Source of the DNA: Hepsetus odoe
Lineage: Eukaryota > Chordata > Actinopteri > Characiformes > Hepsetidae
Assembly: GCA_017165825.1 (NCBI GenBank)
Contig: CM029386.1
Location: 19,638,632-19,702,631, forward strand
Direction: 5' to 3'
DNA length: 64,000 bases
This document shows, one piece after another, positions 35,682 to 47,484 of this stretch. The notes below the pieces were generated by a model. The model was given only the letters and a program-made list of their open reading frames with translations. It searched no databases and was not told the origin of the DNA. Positions within the stretch are counted from its first letter, which is position 1; each line of letters begins with the position of its first letter. A program made the position numbers and the translations under genes.

Positions 35682-36730
35682 GTGAGTCTAGGCTGAAACA
35701 TGTTTCTGGCGGAGCTCGTCAGGCCGCATTCTCAGTCATGCAGAGCAGACACACATAAAGCCCACCAATCACAGAGCGGACCACGGGCTCCGGGTTGAAG
35801 TGTGTGTCAAGGATAGATTACCCACAGTGCTCCTGTGTCCTCCTGCGGGTCTCCACGGCAACCAGCGCAAAGCATAACCTATGCAGTCTGTCCTTTAAGC
35901 TGTTGCCTATGCAGTAGACTGTTTATCATGTGCCGGTGTTCGGGGTTTGTATCTGATGTGCTTTTAATTCTCTCATTATTGCAGACACTGACATTCGTGT
36001 CCATCTGGTCATTCTTGAAATAATACTTTCTTTACTGAATGTATCTTTATTTTTATTTACACTGATGATGTACAGGTTTATAACATAACATTTAACATCT
36101 TAGGCTAAAGTGGCAGGCAAAAGTGACCTGTTCGGTTCTGATTTGGGTCACTTTCATATGTGGTTTGAAATCAGGTCTGATTTTTTGCAGTGTGTCCTCA
36201 ATTATATCTGAATTCATGCAACTTTATCATGACTCTAGAGGGACGTGTGACAAAAATACAAACATAGCAGAAAGTTGTGATGGAGGAGCTCGGTGAAGGG
36301 ACAGTGAGGTGTTAGATCTCATAACACCTGAGCAGAAACTTCTGCACAAGGGAAACTTTTATTGGTCTGTGTTTCAAAGCAAATCGAAGCAAATTGCCAA
36401 AAAAGAGTCACACACAAACTTGACTGTTGGAGAAAAGTAAAAGAAAGAAAGCAAAGAAGTTAAAACCTCAAACCAACAAAACGGTCTTGGTTGAATCCCC
36501 TGCCTGAGCTTGATTGTGTTTTGGGTGATAAACCCAAGTGTCATGTTAGAGTTTTGCCTGAAATCTGTTTCGGTGAAGCTACTCCTGGCTCTGACTCACA
36601 TCCACACACACCTCCATCCCAAAATAGCAGCTATTGCTCCACAGAAAGCCTTATTTTTAACTTTCTTTCTCTCCTCACTCTTATCCTTGTTAGCATGTGT
36701 CCAAAAATAATTGTCTTAAAGGCACATCAA
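34263..36730. other. Unassigned intergenic DNA
   Basis: Several open frames of about 60-130 codons occur on both strands (for example minus strand 34,880-35,212) but I recognise no family. A TG-rich patch spans 35,430-35,680, with (GT)n at 35,645-35,679. Around 35,690-35,900 the sequence is complex and could be regulatory. Confidence 0.4.
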
Positions 36731-36735
36731 CACAT

Positions 36736-37001
36736 GAAAGTGAACAAAGTGAAAGTGACTCTTGTCATTGTGAGGTCACAGCACAGCACACGTGAACCAC
36801 AACGAAATTGGACCTCTGCATTTAACCCATACACACAAACACCGTGCAGCAGTGGGCAGCTATTGAAAGCACCCGGGGATCAGTGACGGGGACGGTACCT
36901 TGCTCAAGGGTACCTCAGGGCAACCTACTGGTGAGGGAATCGAACCCACAATCTTCCGATGCGGGGGCAACGCCCTAACCACTAGGCCACCGCTGCCCCC
37001 A
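36736..37001 (-). mobile_element. tRNA-derived SINE (family S1)
   Basis: On the minus strand: GGGGGCAGCGGTGGCCTAGT, a B-box-like GGGTTCGATTCCC, the GGTACCCTTGAGCAAGGTAC core, and a GTCACTTTCACTTTG tail. Nearly complete. Confidence 0.8.
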
Positions 37002-37137
37002 CATTGTGTTTAAATTCACATTTTAAACACAATGTGAACGGCTCTAAAATCAGATCTCATCAGTGCGTCTAAACTGAGAATGGAGTTTTAATCAGTGAGT
37101 TATACAGAGATGTGAAGTAACTTTGGTATTTGGACTT

Positions 37138-37285
37138 TTCGCATTTACAGCACTAAGCCGATGCTCTAATCCGGAGCGATTTACATTTCTTAACCACAGG
37201 GACAGTCCTCCCAGGAGCAACTTGGGGTTAAAGGTCTTGCTCAGGAACCCAATGATGGTAGTGCTGGAGGTGGGATTCTAACCTT
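37138..37285 (-). mobile_element. tRNA-derived SINE (family S2), diverged partial copy
   Basis: Contains the complement of the S2 core (CAGGGACAGTCCTCCCAGGA, GGTCTTGCTCAGGAACCCA, GTGCTGGAGGTGGGATTCTA). The tRNA-like head is largely missing. Confidence 0.65.
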
Positions 37286-37793
37286 TGTTTTATTAAACTA
37301 AAGTTGCATGAAGGTTTGGGTGTAAGGCAGACTGTTTTTGTGATGTCACAAAACCTAAAATACTGTCTATCCACACATCCAGCATTCATCAGTTCAGCTC
37401 CATCCATCAGGGTGAATACAGGACATCCAGGGCTTTGAAAGGGGTCATGTTAAAAAGCACGACAGCCATTTTTAGAGCACTGTTGTAAAGTAGTGCTGTA
37501 AGTAGACCTCAGAGAAAGGAATGAGAGGGAAGTGTGGGATATTGGCTCTTTAAGCTCTGGCTGCACTGACTTGCAGTGGGCTGTAGACTCAGTGCTTTAG
37601 GCAGCGCTGTGTGACGCAGTGATCTGTTGATTGTGCTTTGGCTCTGTACTGATGGTAAACTGGCTAATAAGACTACATACCCATCATGCCTTGCTCCACT
37701 AATCCATGCACTGACAGTGCCTGTCACTGAGGGTGTAATTGCTGAGAGCAGACAGGAAACACTCGGCCTTTCCCTCTTGCCTGCCTGACACGA

Positions 37794-37796
<3 letters not shown>

Positions 37797-37848
<52 letters not shown>

Positions 37849-37886
37849 TTTACTTTCTTTAGGGCCTGCTCTGACTGACAGGAGAG

Positions 37887-37936
<50 letters not shown>

Positions 37937-37976
37937 ATGACATGCTGTTTTTCAAAGGAGAAATTCAGGTAAAGAA

Positions 37977-38023
<47 letters not shown>

Positions 38024-38098
38024 GGTGATGACACAGAAAGAATGATAACATTCATTAAAAACCAGTCATATAGTTATTCCCACATGACTGACAACATG

Positions 38099-38131
<33 letters not shown>
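37797..38131. repeat. Cluster of opposed (AC)n and (GT)n microsatellites
   Basis: (AC)n 37,797-37,846, then (GT)n 37,891-37,935, 37,979-38,019 and 38,101-38,131. The AC tract can pair with any of the GT tracts, so cruciform or hairpin formation is possible. Confidence 0.9.
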
Positions 38132-38133
<2 letters not shown>

Positions 38134-38515
38134 ACTCACGTTAGGGCCTGTGCAGCTCCAGGCTGTTTAATGGAGTATAATATCTTTGTCATGATGGGTA
38201 TTATAGAATGCCAAACAGACTAATGCCTCTATACTATACAGGGTCCCACAAACAGCTAAATATCTGCAAACATGTGTTGTACTTTGCGCTGCGAAGCTGT
38301 GTTAAATTAACTGACACTTGTAGACTGGCTGTGTGGAGTTTATGAACTGATCTCAGCTGTTCTGCAAGGCTACGCTGCTTTTGCAGGGGGATGTCGCCCT
38401 CTACTGTCTTAACGAGGTACTACAAGGGAACTCCTTCTCCCTGACACCAGAGCTCTACTGCCACCCTCAGTTTTTTGTCTTTAACAACAACAACAACAAC
38501 AATAAATGTATTCGA

Positions 38516-41500
38516 TTTTAGTAGTGTAGTATATTCTAATGTGTAGTGTATAGTGTATAGTGTAGTATATTCTAATGTGTAATGTATAGTGTAGTGTAGT
38601 GTATTCTAATGTATAGTGTAGTGTAGTGTAGTGTATTCTAATGTGTAGTGTATAGTGTAGTGTAGTGTAGTGTAGTGTATTCTAATGTATAGTGTAGTGT
38701 AGTGTAGTATATTCTAATGTGTAATGTATAGTGTAGTGTAGTGTATTCTAATGTGTAGTGTAGTGTAGTGTAGTGTAGTGTAGTCTAGTGTATTCGAATG
38801 TGTAGTTTATAGTGTATAGTGTAGTATATTCTAATGTGTAGTGTATAGTGTAGTGTAGTATATTCAAATGTGTAGTGTAGTGTAGTGTATTCTAATAAGT
38901 AGTTTATAGTGTATAGTGTAGTATATTCTAATGTGTAGTGTATAGTGTAGTGTATTCTAATGTGTAGTGTATAGTGTATAGTGTAGTGTAGTATATTCTA
39001 ATGTGTAGTGTATAGGGTATAGTGTAGTGTATTCTAATGTGTAGTGTATAGTGTATAGTGTAGTGTAGTATATTCTAATGTGTAGTGTATAGGGTATAGT
39101 GTAGTGTATTCTAATGTGTAGTGTATAGTGTAGTGTAGTGTATTCTAATGTGTAGTGTATAGTGTATAGTGTAGTGTAGTATATTCTAATGTGTAGTGTA
39201 TAGGGTATAGTGTAGTGTAGTGTAGTGTAGTGTAGTGTATTCTAATAAGTAGTTTATAGTGTATAGTGTAGTATATTCTAATGTGTAGTGTATAGTATAG
39301 TGTAGTATATTCTAATGTGTAGTGTATAATGTAGTGTAGTATATTCTAATGTGTAGTGTATAGTGTAGTGTAGTATATTCTAATGTGTAGTGTATAGTGT
39401 AGTGTAGTGTAGTCTAGTGTATTCTAATGTGTAGTGTAGTGTAGTGTATTCTAATGTATAGTGTAGTGTAGTGTAGTATATTCTAATGTGTAGTGTAGTG
39501 TATTCTAATAAGTAGTTTATAGTGTATAGTGTAGTATATTCTAATGTGTAGTGTATAGTGTAGTGTAGTTTATTCTAATGTGTAGTGTATAGTGTATAGT
39601 GTAGTATATTCTAATGTGTAGTGTATAGTATAGTGTAGTATATTCTAATGTGTAGTGTATAGTGTAGTGTAGTATATTCTAATGTGTAGTGTATAGTGTA
39701 GTGTAGTCTAGTGTATTCTAATGTGTAGTGTAGTGTAGTGTAGTGTATTCTAAAGTATAGTGTAGTGTAGTGTAGTGTAGTATATTCTAATGTGTAGTGT
39801 ATAGTGTAGTGTAGTGTAGTATATTCTAATGTGTAGTGTATAGTGTAGTGTAGTGTATTCTAATGTGTAGTGTAGTGTAGTGTAGTATATTCTAATGTGT
39901 AGTGTATAGTGTAGTGTAGTGTATTCTAATGTATAGTGTAGTGTAGTGTAGTATATTCTAATGTGTAGTGTATAGTGTAGTGTATTCTAATGTATAGTGT
40001 ATTGTAGTGTATAGTGTAGTGTAGTGTAGTATAATGTATTCTAATGTATAGTGTAGTGTAGTGTAGTGTAGTATATTTTAATGTGTAGTGTATAGTGTAG
40101 TGTATTCTAATGTATAGTGTAGTGTAGTGTATAGTGTAGTGTAGTGTAGTATATTCTAATGTGTAGTGTAGTGTAGTGTAGTATAGTGTGTTCTAATGTA
40201 TAGTGTAGTGTAGTGTAGTATATTCTAATGTATAGTGTACTGTAGTGTAGTATATTCTAATGTGTAGTGTAGTATATTCTATTGTGTAGTGTAGTGTAGT
40301 GTATTCTAATGTATAGTGTAGTGTAGTGTAGTGTATTCTAATGTGTAGTGTAGTATAGTGTATTCTAATGTATAGTGTAGTGTAGTGTAGTATATTCTAA
40401 TGTATAGTGTACTGTAGTGTAGTATATTCTAATGTGTAGTGTAGTATATTCTATTGTGTAGTGTAGTGTAGTGTATTCTAATGTATAGTGTAGTGTAGTG
40501 TAGTGTATTCTAATGTATAGTGTAGTGTAGTGTAGTGTAGTGTATAGTGTAGTGTAGTGTAGTGTATTCTAATGTATAGTGTAGTGTAGTGTAGTATATT
40601 CTAATGTGTAGTGTAGTGTAGTGTATTCTAATGTATAGTGTAGTGTAGTGTAGTGTATAGTGTAGTGTAGTGTAGTGTAGTGTATTCTAATGTATAGTGT
40701 AGTGTGTATAGTGTAGTGTAGTGTAGTGTATTCAATGTATAGTGTAGTTTAGTAGTATAGTCTAATGTAGTGTAGTAAATGTATTCTAATGTATATAGTA
40801 GTGGTATATTCTAATGTAGTGTAGTGTAGTGTATTCTAATGTATAGTGTAGTTTAGTGTAGTATAGTCTAATGTGTAGTGTAGTGTAGTGTATTCTAATG
40901 TATAGTGGTGTAGTGTAGTGTATTCTAATGTATAGTGTAGTTTAGTGTAGTATAGTCTAATGTGTAGTGTAGTGTAGTGTATTCTAATGTATAGTGTAGT
41001 GTAGTGTAGTATATTCTAATGTATAGTGTAGTGTAGTATATTCTAATGTATAGTGTAGTTTAGTGTAGTATAGTCTAATGTGTAGTGTAGTGTATTCTAA
41101 TGTATATGTAGTTTAGTGTAGTATAGTCTAATGTGTAGTGTAGTGTAGTGTAGTGTATTCTAATGTGTGTAGTGTAGTGTAGTATATTCTAAATGTGCAG
41201 TGTAGTGTAGTGTATTCTAATGCATAGTGTAGTGTATAGTGTAGTGTAGTGTAGTGTAGTGTATTCTAATGTATAGTGTAGTGTAGTGTAGTGTAGTGTA
41301 GTGTAGTGTAGTGTATTCTAATGTATAGTGTAGTTTAGTGTAGTATAGTCTAATGTGTAGTGTATGTAGTGTATTCTAATGTATAGTGTAGTGTAGTGTA
41401 GTATATTCTAATGTATAGTGTAGTGTAGTGTAGTATTCTAATGTATAGTGTAGTTTAGTGTATAGTGTAGTGTAGTGTAGTGTAGTGTATTCTAATGTAT

Positions 41501-42018
41501 AGTGTAGTGTAGTGTAGTATATTCTAATGTATAGTGTAGTTTAGTGTAGTGTAGTGTAGTGTAGTGTAGTATAATGTAGTGTAGTGTAGTGTAGTGTAGT
41601 CTAGTGTAGTGTAGTGTAGTGTAGTATAATGTAGTGTAGTTTAGTGTAGTGTAGTCTAATGTGTAGTGTAGTGTAGTAAGTGTATTCTAAATGTAAAGAT
41701 AGTAGTTAGTGTAGCATAGCCCAATGCAGTGTAGTGTAGTGCATCTCTAAATGTATAGTGTAGTGTAGTGTAGTATATTCTAATGTATAGTGTAGGTGTA
41801 GTGTAGCATATTCTAATGTGTATAGCAGTTATGTACAGTGTAGTGTAGTGTAGTGTAGTGTAGTGTATTCTAATGTATAGTGTAGTGTAGTGTAGTATAT
41901 TCTAATGCATAGTGTAGTGTATAGTGTAGTGTAGTGTAGTGTAGTGTATTCTAATGTATAGTGTAGTGTAGTGTAGTGTAGTGTAGTGTAGTGTAGTATA
42001 TTCTAATGTGTAGTGTAT
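38516..42018. repeat. 3.5-kb TAGTG-based satellite array
   Basis: Built of TGTAG pentamers (GTGTAGTGTAGTGTA) broken every ~30-60 bp by TATTCTAATG plus TATAGTG. Larger ordered blocks recur, such as TTCTAATAAGTAGTTTATAG near 38,892, 39,239 and 39,504. A patch at 41,680-41,830 is irregular (AAGTGTATTCTAAATG, GTAGCATAGCCCAATGCAG), through real decay or sequencing error. No open frame. Confidence 0.95.
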
Positions 42019-42390
42019 AGGAATGTGTGTCTCTGCAGCACCAATCCTCCCCAGCCTGCCTGACGTCACCCCCTCTCTATTTCAGTCCCTTAAATCTGAT
42101 TAACGCAGATCTACCAGTAGGGGGAGCTGCAGAATTAGTAGAAGGAAGGAGGTTAGAAGAGGGGGAGTTATAGGACGATACATTGGCCACCACCCTGCGT
42201 CTTTCTGTACTCCCGGGACCCCCAAAACCCTCCCCTCAGTTAGAGGAGGACTGCACAAGGGAGAGAAAGATAAAGGAGGGATCAATTAAGAAACAATGCT
42301 CACGCTTCTCACCGCGATGTACCTGGTGGTCCGGGCTTTTTCAGCTCAGGTAAGAGCCAATGAAAAACAATGAACCAAGCCTGGCTCCTG
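42019..42390. other. Unassigned DNA between satellite and MITE
   Basis: Complex sequence with purine-rich stretches near 42,140-42,170. Only a 61-codon minus-strand open frame without homology was seen. Confidence 0.35.
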
Positions 42391-42391
42391 A

Positions 42392-42490
42392 ATCACCAGC
42401 TTCTGATTCGAATTTTCCCTTCCACCTTAAGTGGTGCAGCAGTTGCAGAATTTAAGGTGGAACGGAAAATTCGAATCAGAAGCTGGTGAT
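42392..42490. mobile_element. Foldback MITE copy 2, near-perfect 38-bp arms
   Basis: The left arm starts ATCACCAGCTTCTGATTCGA and contains CTTCCACCTTAA; the right arm is its complement, ending TCAGAAGCTGGTGAT. Only about 20 nt of loop separate the arms. The arms look almost identical, so this copy may be young. Confidence 0.85.
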
Positions 42491-42524
42491 TAAGAAGCTA
42501 ACTTCATTCTCCTGGACAATCCCC

Positions 42525-42528
42525 CGCG

Positions 42529-42567
<39 letters not shown>

Positions 42568-42595
42568 ACACACTCCCTCACACACACCCACACCC

Positions 42596-42626
<31 letters not shown>

Positions 42627-42630
42627 TACA
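42525..42630. repeat. (CG)n(CA)n alternating purine-pyrimidine tract
   Basis: CGCGCGCGCGCACACACAC followed by interrupted CA/CCCA repeats. A classic Z-DNA-prone composition. Confidence 0.9.
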
Positions 42631-42825
42631 GTGGAATCTCATCTTGTAGCTGCATTCAGATTCAATGTATGCATTTCTTCATGTACTGTCATTTCAGCAC
42701 CATGGACAGCAGTACTGGATTTCCCAGCTCTGCACCATCCCTGCCTCCCTGCGGTTATATAATGACAAACCTGGCCTCACTAAGCTCATCCTCTTTAACA
42801 GATTCTCACAAATAGATATATGCAG

Positions 42826-43208
42826 TCCTGTGCAAAAGTCTTGGCTCACCCCTCACTTCCTCATTGCCCCCTTAGTGTCAGACTTGCTTGTATTTTAATG
42901 TTTTGTTGAGGCTTCCTTAGGGACACTTTTCTGTCTCTCATTTTCAGTCCACTCTCTGTACCTGAGCAGTTCTCCAGATCTTCCTGAAGGACAGTGTTGT
43001 TGTCTCTCATTTTCAGTCCAGTCTCTGTACCTGAGCAGCTTGATAGTTCTGTGTTGGTTAATCCACACAGTGATCTACGTCTGAACCTTCAAGCAGAACA
43101 AAGTGTCTAACTTAAGACATGAAGCAGTGAAGAACCAGGTGCAGAGTTTTGCACCAACAAGTTAACTCCCTAGCAAAATGTGATGGCTCAATCAAGACTT
43201 GCACAGTA
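42826..43208. mobile_element. Non-autonomous Tc1/mariner-like element
   Basis: The left end CAGTCCTGTGCAAAAGTCTT and right end GGCTCAATCAAGACTTGCAC are inverted and match ends seen at 33.9 and 19.7 kb. Inside is an imperfect direct duplication of GTCTCTCATTTTCAGTCCA, CTCTGTACCTGAGCAG (about 42,931-42,980 and 43,001-43,041). Confidence 0.6.
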
Positions 43209-43219
43209 TAATATATATA

Positions 43220-43722
43220 CAGTACTGTGCAAATGTTTTAGGCAGGTGTGAAAAAATGCTGCAAACAAAGAACGCTTTCAGAAATATAAATATGATTGTT
43301 TATTTTTATCAATTTACAAAATGCAAAGTGAGCGAACAAAAGAAAAATCTAAATTAAATCAATATTTGGCGTTACTACCTTTTGCCTTCAAACCAGCATC
43401 ACTTCTTCTAGGTACACTTGCACAAAGTCAGGGATTTTGTAGGATTATAGTCGGTGTCTGATCAACCAGTTTTACCAAACAGGTGCTGATGATCATCAAT
43501 GTCACACGGAGGTTGAAACACAGCCATGTCTGGAACAACCTACCGGCCGAGTTCCTTCAAAAACTGTGTGCAAGTGTACCTAGAAGAAGTGATGCTGTTT
43601 CGAAGGCAAAGGGTGGTCACACCAAATGTTGATATGATTTAGATTCTCTTTTGTTCATTCACTGCATTTTGTTGATTGATGAAAATAAATGATGAACACT
43701 TCCATTTCAGAAAGCATTTTTG

Positions 43723-43727
<5 letters not shown>
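43220..43727. mobile_element. Tc1/mariner-like TIR element, no transposase
   Basis: The left end CAGTACTGTGCAAATGTTTT is followed by an arm of more than 200 nt whose complement forms the right half (GTGTGCAAGTGTACCTAGAA, CATTTTGTTGATTGATGAAA). Same family as 27.3 and 31.2 kb. The right end runs into a (TA)n tract at 43,728-43,754. Confidence 0.75.
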
Positions 43728-43755
<28 letters not shown>

Positions 43756-44059
43756 CTAATAGTGCTATTACTTTTATATCAGCACCTGGGTCACCCGTGG
43801 TAAAAAATTAAAGCAGCAGCAAGCGTAGCCAGATTCATCCAATGGCTGGACCTCAGCCAGCCACATTGCTGTGGAGCAATTGTGGAATAATGCAGCCACA
43901 CTGGAGCCTAAATGTCCTGCTACAGCATCTTAGTATGTTTGAAGTCAGGACTAAGATTAAGTTTAATCTAAACCACTGACTTTCTTACTTTTGAGACAAT
44001 CATATCTGGATTTGCTGTGTTTTGATCATTGTCTTACTTCATAATTGAATTCCTCTTGA

Positions 44060-44479
44060 GGTCATAAGCCGATGGCTGGACATTTTCAAAGAAAGCAGAA
44101 TTCATGATTCCTTCAATGATATCAGGATGCGGTGTCAAAAACATCGCACTGACATCAGGTGCTTCAACCAGTGCAATCTCCATTGACAAACACTGGCAGT
44201 AGAATAGGTTTTACTAAAGATGTCTTTGAATCTAAACAATATGCTGACACAGGATGCCAGTCCAAGTCAGTTGGTGAGATTTCTGTTCTGCTTGGTCTGG
44301 ATCTTGGAAGCATCTTGGAGCAACAGCAGCTCAGCCATGGTGGAAGAGATGACACAAATTCACCAAATTGGTCTGTAACATCACTTAAGAGTGACAAACT
44401 GCCTCTCAAACCAATGCCAGCACAAAAAATGTCTCAGGAGCTTCAAGAAATTAGCGACCATCCCTGATGAATCACTCCT
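44060..44479 (+). other. Unassigned open frame of ~100 codons
   Basis: 44,159-44,467 is open for 102 codons, including SVGEISVLLGLDLGSILEQQ. I recognise no family. It abuts transposon debris and could be part of an old element. Confidence 0.2.
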
Positions 44480-45200
44480 CACTATTTGACAGTCTGGTGG
44501 ACCAAACTGGGTTTAGTGGGTGCCAGGAGGTTGCTAACTTATTGCAATGCATTTTGGGAATGCTAAAGTATGGTCGAGGTGGTTTAATTGGCCGAGGCTG
44601 TTCATTCAGGGCCCCTTTGTTCCAGGGTAAAGTCAATGTTTCAGCCGGCAAATATTTTTTAGTCACGTGTCCAACTTTTGCAAATTCATAGGGATGACTT
44701 TTCCTGTAAAAAGCTCTGACCTCAAGCTCACTGAACACTAAAGATCATCTAGAGTGCTTGAACTGCTTATACTTCACTATGGCAAAGAAAAATCCAAGGC
44801 AATGGTCTGATAAAACAACTTATTTGAGATATTATATGAGCCACATTAAACTAGTTTATAGACCCCTGGAATTAAAAACCCCTTAAAATTTGGAAATTCA
44901 CAGCTTTTTCCTAAAGTAAACAAAGTCATTCAGATTGGGTTTGGTGTGAAATAATTGATCTTAAAGACACTTTCTGCCGTTTAATTTATCCAAACCCATT
45001 GGTGAGCCTACCAATATGTTGTATTTATCTGGGTTTGGTGGATCCCAGGAGAATGATACTTAACTATATTGCATAGAGCCTGCAGTAAAGTTTGGTTGAG
45101 GAGGCATTATGGGCTGGAGCTGTTTTTCAGGGTTTGAGTTTGGACTCAGTTCTGGGGAAGGTTAATGCTAAAGCCCAGAGATATTCTAAAGAATGTTATG
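44480..45200 (+). pseudogene. Tc1-like transposase remnants, two partial copies
   Basis: 44,506-44,760 and 45,030-45,190 both carry the block TGGRTSCCAGGAG...TAAAGTWTGGT(C/T)GAGG...GGCTGTTTTTC-like. This corresponds to the WMPGEN...VKFGGGSVMVWGCFS region of Tc1 transposases, and GAGCCCTGACCTC-like words occur near 44,715. Both are heavily mutated. Confidence 0.55.
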
Positions 45201-46500
45201 TTTCCAATGTTGGCAACCATTTCTAAATCTCCCTGTCTTCCCAGCTAGACATTTTTGTTGGGGTCTTTATTCATTTCCTACTTGTTTTCTTCCAGTTTGT
45301 CTCCACATCCACATAACCATTTGCTTCTTGGGAGTTGTCTGGAAAATGGCCAGCTTGAACTTCACACAGACTTTGAATTGGGGGCTGGTATGTTTAATGT
45401 CCAGTTCAACTGCTCTGGATATTTGTGTTTGCACATCCAAGTCCTCCAAGCCTTGTCTAAAAAGGTTAATAAAAGGACTCTCACAATTATCAGGCAGGAC
45501 TGGTCAACCCAGACAGGTTATACAGCTACACCTGTTCTGGTTCTTTTTAGATCTAATTTGATGCTACTTTTTTTCTTCAAGTTGAATAGAATGATTATAA
45601 ACCAGATGGATATGAAAGCTTTACCAGCCCCCGAAATGTAAATGGAGCACCATTAACATAAAATCCTAACTTTGAGCTGCAAACACCAGGATTAGGCCTC
45701 ATTGCAACCCAGATACACACGGCCTGTACTGTCCGAGGATCAGCTTAGCAGAGGAAATCTCAAATATGAAGGAATTTAAGACTTTTTTTGGCTAGTCGTT
45801 CACCCGGTGTGGTAGCAAAACGGAGAGATCTGCAGAACAACATCAGGGTCACCATACTGGTGCTGTGCCCAGCAAGAAGCCCGAAATCAAGGTCAGACTT
45901 GGTAGGTACCTTTTAGAAATGTATTAAGAAAGAAGAGAGAGCTTTTCAAAGCTGAAGCTCCAAAGTACAGAAGAGGTGCTTAAAAAGAAAAGAAAATGTG
46001 AGCTGAGGTGGAGATATCCACAACAGGCTTTCCTTTGGAAAAAAATTTTATTTTTATTTTTTGAAATAACTCCAAAGCAGGAAAAACAGTTCTGTCTTTA
46101 AATGGCCTATATTATTAATTCACCAGAAAATTCTAAATCATTTAAACTGATTTTGAATTCAGTGTTTTTTGGACATATTTACATATATTTGCATGCCCCG
46201 CCCACATACATTTAGCCCCGCCCTTCATAACGAAGTTATAAGGAGTGTTTCAGCTTGAATGAGGCGTAGTTTACAGCTGCCAATCAAAACATCTCATTTG
46301 CATTTCTCAGTCTTAAAGGTGCAGTAACTCATTTTTTTGAGGGATAATGAAAAATGGATTTGTGAAAATTAAAAAAGATAACTATCAACTAAGTCCTTGG
46401 GGAGTAGCATAAAAGCAATATAAAAATGTAAAATGTGAAACAACATTACTCAGTATCGCTTGGCGAGATAAGCGGTGAAGAAGGATCGCATTTCAAAATT
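45200..46500. other. Unassigned DNA upstream of mdh1
   Basis: Open frames of 122-128 codons in two overlapping frames near 45,193-45,641 show no recognised domain. The rest is AT-rich with no repeat I can name. Confidence 0.3.
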
Positions 46501-46790
46501 GAACTGATAACGGACGCTCCTTCCAAATATGGCAATAGAGTGGGCGTGGCGTCTTCGCGGTTCACTTGGCGCGGTTACTCGTGGGTAATGTAGTTTTATG
46601 GCCATGGAAAAGAGCCGAATTCCCGTTAAAAAGAACTACATATCCCAGCACACAGCTGGAGCGCCGCTGGCTGCACAGCGCTGACATTTCTGTACAAGAA
46701 CAGAGGTGACCCATCTCTCTGGACCACAGTGGCAGAGCAGAAGCTGCGGACGTTTAATCCCTGTCCTCAACAAAGCAAAGGCATTTAAAT
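46500..46790 (+). promoter_or_regulatory. mdh1: mdh1 promoter and 5' UTR with paired SBS/ZNF143-like motifs
   Basis: Two copies of an ACTACA-n-TCCCA-like motif lie in opposite orientation: AACTACATTACCCAC on the minus strand at 46,581-46,595, and AACTACATATCCCAGCACAC on the plus strand at 46,634-46,653. This resembles the SBS element bound by ZNF143, common at TATA-less housekeeping promoters. A GC-rich box (GTGGGCGTGGCG) is nearby at about 46,541. Transcription probably starts around 46,660-46,720, with a 5' UTR running into the single-codon exon at 46,791. Confidence 0.55.
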
Positions 46791-47431
46791 ATGGTGAGAG
46801 TCAAATATTCACTCTAACTAGCGATCTTTTCAGCCACAGTCATGTCTGCTGTGGGATGCTTTGTGTGGCTTCTACTTTAACGAGCGACCGTTAAAGCCGT
46901 TCGGATGGAATGTTGTCACTCAAACCTTATATAATGGGATTTAGCTGTTAATACTAACCAAAGCAGTTTTATCTGAGTTTTAATCTTTATCGTGAGCTGG
47001 CTAACACTGGAGCAGGCCTCTAGACCTGTGTTTCCACTATTTCCGCCTTCTGCAGGCGTTCAAATGAGCTTCGATGCGTTTTTTTTCTGAACTGGCTAAG
47101 AAGTCTTCGAATTTTCCGGTCCACCTTAAATGATTCAGTGTTAAGCGCGCGGCGGCGGTGGCGCCAGAATGAGACTCCAGTACCGTTTAAGGTGGAACCT
47201 AAAATTCCAAAGTCGAGGTTGAGGAGAGGGAGCCAGACTGGCGGGTGGGCTGAAGTTAAGATCGTGTGGATGTGGCGGTGTAGGCCCGGTCTGAGCCGCG
47301 GGCAGCCGTGTTGTCGGAGTGGATGTGATCGGGGTGAAAGTTGCTGTGATTGGGTTTGTTCATGTTGTTGCGCAGTGAAGCGCGGATGTGCCTGCAAGTG
47401 TGTCTGGATGTAAATGGGTCATCTCTCTGTT

Positions 47432-47484
<53 letters not shown>

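Noticed and set aside
36491..36886. 131-codon plus-strand frame
   Set aside because: Its second half is SINE sequence and no domain is recognisable.
38516..42018. CRISPR-like array of repeats and spacers
   Set aside because: Eukaryotic satellite: irregular spacing, no unique spacers, no cas genes.
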